Positions 49,556 to 52,353 of a stretch of DNA of 52,353 nucleotides are shown piece by piece. A program made the translations under genes and the position numbers. Origin of the DNA: Tatlockia sp. (GTDB lineage Bacteria > Pseudomonadota > Gammaproteobacteria > Legionellales > Legionellaceae); the NCBI GenBank assembly GCA_013697725.1, contig JACCWI010000048.1:1-52353 (forward strand), read 5' to 3'. The notes under the pieces are model-generated. The model did not search any database. It worked only from the letters and a program-made list of their open reading frames with translations, and was not told the DNA's origin. Numbering within the stretch: the stretch's first letter is position 1; each line of letters starts with the position of its first letter.

Positions 49556-50470
49556 CTATTTATGATTGTAAACTAAGTTGCTTTCGCTAGTTAAATTGGG
49601 CAGTTCTATTGCCTTTTCAAAAAAATTTAGTGTTTTAGAGGGATATACTGAATTTACTGAAGAAAAATCTTTTTCAAATTTTGGCGTATTCCAAGCCAAA
49701 TTTAAATTATTCAAAGAACGATTAGATTGTTTAAGACCTTTATACAATTGAGTTTTTTGATTGGTTTTAATCGTAGCCTCAATAGCTTGGGATGCAACTG
49801 CAACGGCTGCAATTGTCGCTAAAATTATAATGCCAACTCCTACAGCAGGTATAGCTCCAAAACCACTGAGGAAACCAAGCCCCATCGCTATACCCATTAA
49901 ACCAGCCGAGGAACCGGCAATTGTTCCAAAAATCGCAGCTGAATTTATAAAAAAAACTTTGATTAGCTCCGGAGTTGAAACCGGTTTAATTTTTTTATCT
50001 AGATCGGAGGAGAGATAATATTCATTAAGAATTGTGGATATAATTTTTGAATTTTTATCTTCAGATATGGATAAATATTTAGGTAAGAAGGAAGGATAAT
50101 TATTCTCAATAAAACAGAACAAATCATAAGGCAACGAATCAGATTTCAATAATTCTGTACAATCTATACCACTTTTTTTAAGTATACAAAGATTGTCTAT
50201 AAATTCAGAGGTATTTAATAATACTTTTTTATTTAATTCAGTTTCATCCGCCTGGTTTTTGAAATAAGCGATTAAGAAAACAGAAACTGCTATCGCTGCA
50301 AATAGAATAAGTGAACATGAGCCTAGGATTATAGCGAAGGAACCTCCTATTTTTAAACTTAAGCTCGCAGAGATGATTCCAAAAAAAGGACAAGCAACAC
50401 CAGCAGCGGTTCCTATACCATCAGCAATTGTTCTATAAAATGTCATTGAAATCTTCAGTTTCAAAAACAT
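49556..50470 (-). CDS. Hypothetical membrane protein with two helical hairpins
   Basis: 304 residues. Hydrophobic hairpins lie at about 18-71 (GIGTAAGVACPFFGIISASL and ILGSCSLILFAAIAVSVFLI) and 167-228 (AAIFGTIAGSSAGLMGIAMG and VGVGIIILATIAAVAVASQA). They flank a polar helical middle of about 95 residues. The N-terminus has two possible starts, at 50470 and at 50446 (MTFYRTIADG); neither has a strong ribosome binding site. The fold resembles membrane-inserting effector proteins, without a known family. Confidence 0.62.
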   Translation of the reverse strand: MFLKLKISMTFYRTIADGIGTAAGVACPFFGIISASLSLKIGGSFAIILGSCSLILFAAIAVSVFLIAYFKNQADETELNKKVLLNTSEFIDNLCILKKSGIDCTELLKSDSLPYDLFCFIENNYPSFLPKYLSISEDKNSKIISTILNEYYLSSDLDKKIKPVSTPELIKVFFINSAAIFGTIAGSSAGLMGIAMGLGFLSGFGAIPAVGVGIIILATIAAVAVASQAIEATIKTNQKTQLYKGLKQSNRSLNNLNLAWNTPKFEKDFSSVNSVYPSKTLNFFEKAIELPNLTSESNLVYNHK

Positions 50471-50571
50471 TGAAGATAAAAAATATTGCGCGCTATGTCA
50501 ATAATTTAAACTTCTTCTAAAGGGTCAAATTTTTTAATTATAAATAAATTTTAAATAATGTCACAAAATGT

Positions 50572-50600
50572 TTGACAAATTACAGGGATAATATTAATTT
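50572..50600 (+). promoter_or_regulatory. Candidate promoter of the KGG-protein gene
   Basis: A perfect TTGACA at 50572-50577, a 17-nt spacer, then TAATTT at 50595-50600, about 50 nt ahead of the start. The -10 is poor, so another sigma factor is possible. Confidence 0.35.
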
Positions 50601-50651
50601 AAAAAGGCACAAAGATTGTGTATTTACTCACTAAATATAAGAGAGGTTATT

Positions 50652-50813
50652 ATGACTAATCAAAATCAAAGTGGAAAAAATTCAAATTCATCTCAGAAAT
50701 CCAAGTCTGCTGACACCAAGCAGTCTAAATCTGCTGATAGTGATAAAAAATCGGGACATAATTTGTCTCAAGAAGACCGGGCAAAAGGCGGAAGAAACTC
50801 CCATAAATCTTAA
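50652..50813 (+). CDS. Small KGG-motif stress protein
   Basis: 53 residues from the ATG at 50652, chosen for GAGAGG 5 nt upstream. Hydrophilic and disordered: Asn/Gln/Ser/Lys-rich repeats (SKSADTKQSKSAD) followed by LSQEDRAKGGRNSHKS. The KGG motif near the C-terminus is that of GsiB/YciG-type stress-induced proteins, here a single copy. A terminator follows. Probably a desiccation or stationary-phase protein. Confidence 0.8.
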   Translation: MTNQNQSGKNSNSSQKSKSADTKQSKSADSDKKSGHNLSQEDRAKGGRNSHKS

Positions 50814-51144
50814 TAAACTGGCTAGAGTCGCCCTTCTATAGGAGGGCGCTCAATCTCTAAGTACCTATTACTATTAATTTTGCTAAATTTTTATGCCTAT
50901 AACTTTTTATTGGCATTATGAAAAGTCAAAGACTTCTGGCTTTATTTGCTGTTTTTAAGCAGAAGCTTTAGCGCTCCTATACAGGTAAAGTCAGGATCGT
51001 TAATAAATGTAAAAAATTGACGCTCCTTCTCTAACATTTGCGTTAGCCCTCATTCTTCCCATAAAAAATTCAATTATAGAAGAGAATTTGCGCTGCTGTT
51101 TCCACTTAAATCAAATGCTTGTTAGGAAATAGCACTCATACCAA
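50814..51144. other. Intergenic region with a terminator
   Basis: 331 bp between convergent genes. Apart from the hairpin at 50829-50848 I see no gene, repeat or RNA signature. Confidence 0.45.
50829..50848 (+). terminator. Hairpin after the KGG-protein gene
   Basis: CGCCCTTC pairs with GGAGGGCG (one G-T pair) around TATA, 15 nt past the stop. The stem is GC-rich; the following CTCAATCTC has no T run, so efficiency is uncertain. Confidence 0.6.
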
Positions 51145-52278
51145 TTAAAAGCAGGGATTACATGAATTTGAATCATCAATAGACTCGATAATTTCATTCA
51201 GTGTTGAGCTATTTAATCCTCTTTCAACATAATTAGGGTCAACATCTAGTTTATTATTTACTACCAGCTTTTTCCGTAGCTCATCAGCATAGTTAAATAA
51301 TGTTTCTGCAGGAATCCCTTTCTCCAGATGATTAATAAATTCTTTAGCTAGCAAATAGTTTGCTTTTCTATTAAGAGCCCTTGATTCAGCAAAAAACCAA
51401 AATCCTGAGGCAAAATCAGTTTTACCATTTTTTTTGTGGGAATCAATTCCTTTAAGGTAGGAAACCAGTTTATCAATTAAGGGCTTATCAATCAGCTGGG
51501 GTTTGATCTTAGCCGTAGGTTTAGTCTGAATGGGTTTAGATTTGAGTTCAATCTTTGGTGTTTCTATTAACTTAGTTTCAGGCTTTTCAAGAGCCTCTGT
51601 CTCAAGTGCTTGTTCCACCTCAATTTTCCTGGTGGCATATGTTTTTACCCAAATTTCGTTTATATTTTCGAGCTTGTTGAATTCTTCTATAATCTGGGAT
51701 TGAATAGCGTGATCATGACACATGTTATATTCCTGACCCCGGCATAACTTTAATTGATCATAAAAAATTTTAAACCATTTATCCTTTTCGGATCGTTGAT
51801 TTTCGCTATAATATTGCTCAAATAAAGCACCAATGTCAGCATCATCGTTTAAGTACTTAAAATAATCAGTTATTTTTCCATTATACTTTTTTAACTTACC
51901 AAAATCCGAATAGTTTTCATAGGAAGTTAACAACTCATTCATTTCATCATTGGGCATAAATGTTGCAATTAAATCATGATGGGCATTAGTTATTTCTTCA
52001 ACTGTTTCCCTCGCGTTATAAACACCGGTTTTGAGCTTTATTTCTTCCAAATTAGAACTTAACTCTTTAAAATTGGTTTTCAGACCAGAGTTTTGATAGA
52101 AACTAAGATACCTACCTAATGCCATAATAAGTCTGCTTAGCATGTAATAGGCATCTCCTTCAAAATAAAAATGTGATCTATATAGAGCATTAGAAGTAGG
52201 TATGTCCAAGCTCTTGGATTGGATAAAATCTGTGTATTCATCACCTGTGATTGATTTTAAATTTACATAATTCTTCAT
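51145..52278 (-). CDS. Hypothetical protein with a Legionella effector-like C-terminal module
   Basis: 377 residues, no signal peptide. Residues 1-215 are helical. A Glu/Lys/Pro-rich linker (KPETKLIETPKIELKSKPIQ and onward) follows, then a helical C-terminal module of about 105 residues: GKTDFASGFWFFAESRALNR, KANYLLAKEFINHLEKG and YVERGLNSSTLNEIIESI. I recall similar FWFF...R-x-x-NR-x-ANY modules at the end of other Legionella candidate effectors, but cannot name the family. It ends SNSCNPCF; the cysteines are not in a CaaX position. No ribosome binding site is obvious. The final 75 bases of the window beyond it show nothing assignable. Confidence 0.65.
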   Translation of the reverse strand: MKNYVNLKSITGDEYTDFIQSKSLDIPTSNALYRSHFYFEGDAYYMLSRLIMALGRYLSFYQNSGLKTNFKELSSNLEEIKLKTGVYNARETVEEITNAHHDLIATFMPNDEMNELLTSYENYSDFGKLKKYNGKITDYFKYLNDDADIGALFEQYYSENQRSEKDKWFKIFYDQLKLCRGQEYNMCHDHAIQSQIIEEFNKLENINEIWVKTYATRKIEVEQALETEALEKPETKLIETPKIELKSKPIQTKPTAKIKPQLIDKPLIDKLVSYLKGIDSHKKNGKTDFASGFWFFAESRALNRKANYLLAKEFINHLEKGIPAETLFNYADELRKKLVVNNKLDVDPNYVERGLNSSTLNEIIESIDDSNSCNPCF

Positions 52279-52353
52279 AAATTGGGATAAAGTCGCGATC
52301 GGCTGTTGATGATGAAAACTAACTGTATTACCAATAATCGTTACCTCTTGTAC

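Noticed and set aside
51145..51162. Possible CaaX box in SCNPCF
   Set aside because: Cysteines are at -5 and -2, neither fits.
1..52353. CRISPR array
   Set aside because: No regularly spaced direct repeats of 24-40 bp and no cas genes; the interspersed repeats are kilobases apart.

Overview
The window looks like a chromosomal segment of a Legionella-type gammaproteobacterium, probably not L. pneumophila itself. This is an inference. It rests on AT-rich DNA with lightly packed intergenic regions, many long single-gene hypothetical proteins of the kind that feed the Dot/Icm type IV effector repertoire, a DXD glycosyltransferase resembling Legionella effectors, a HAD-like effector-type protein, secreted proteins with the ISCQNY module, a DUF1566-type C-terminal domain and small secreted Cys proteins. 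No rRNA, tRNA, CRISPR array or intact transposase was seen.

Layout. 1-2570 is a decaying margin: one intact secreted beta-propeller protein (432-1706) among gene remnants and copies of a GTCATCCCGAG-type interspersed repeat. 2563-5825 holds DNA-damage functions (umuDC, with divergent ku) and a SemiSWEET-like transporter. 6006-9454 holds an unknown protein, a PAS histidine kinase, a receiver protein and a decayed receiver copy. 9637-10778 is a two-gene operon of unknown secreted proteins. 11370-15737 is a graveyard: polysaccharide deacetylase (frameshift), carbamoyltransferase (truncated, several lesions), an intact YdcF-like protein, an MFS drug-transporter remnant and a frameshifted repeat/DUF1566 surface protein.

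16183-20095 carries effector-like and membrane unknowns. 20114-26791 is mostly housekeeping: a YihY-type membrane protein, RNase HII lacking its GRG motif, an OsmC-YcaO fusion, an FAD-Rieske oxidoreductase with a small membrane partner, and PncC. 26874-31279 is a complete cyanophycin operon (cphA-cphB-isoaspartyl dipeptidase), able in principle to make, store and degrade the Asp-Arg polymer. 31902-36425 holds a DUF4142 protein, an SbmA/BacA-like ABC transporter, a VOC protein, an SPFH protein and a GIY-YIG nuclease.

36563-52278 is the most accessory part. It contains a HAD-domain protein with a Cys-rich tail, a DXD glycosyltransferase, a protein with a CheD-like Thr/Cys/His deamidase signature, several unknown effector candidates, a lipid kinase/phosphoesterase pair, and small stress proteins (glycine-rich, PPOX-like, KGG). 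A 112-bp element with 26-bp terminal inverted repeats lies at 41015-41126. The best leads for new biology are the CheD-like protein (47153-48349), the inverted-repeat element, the HAD/Cys-tail protein, the RNase HII variant and the repeat next to the GIY-YIG nuclease.
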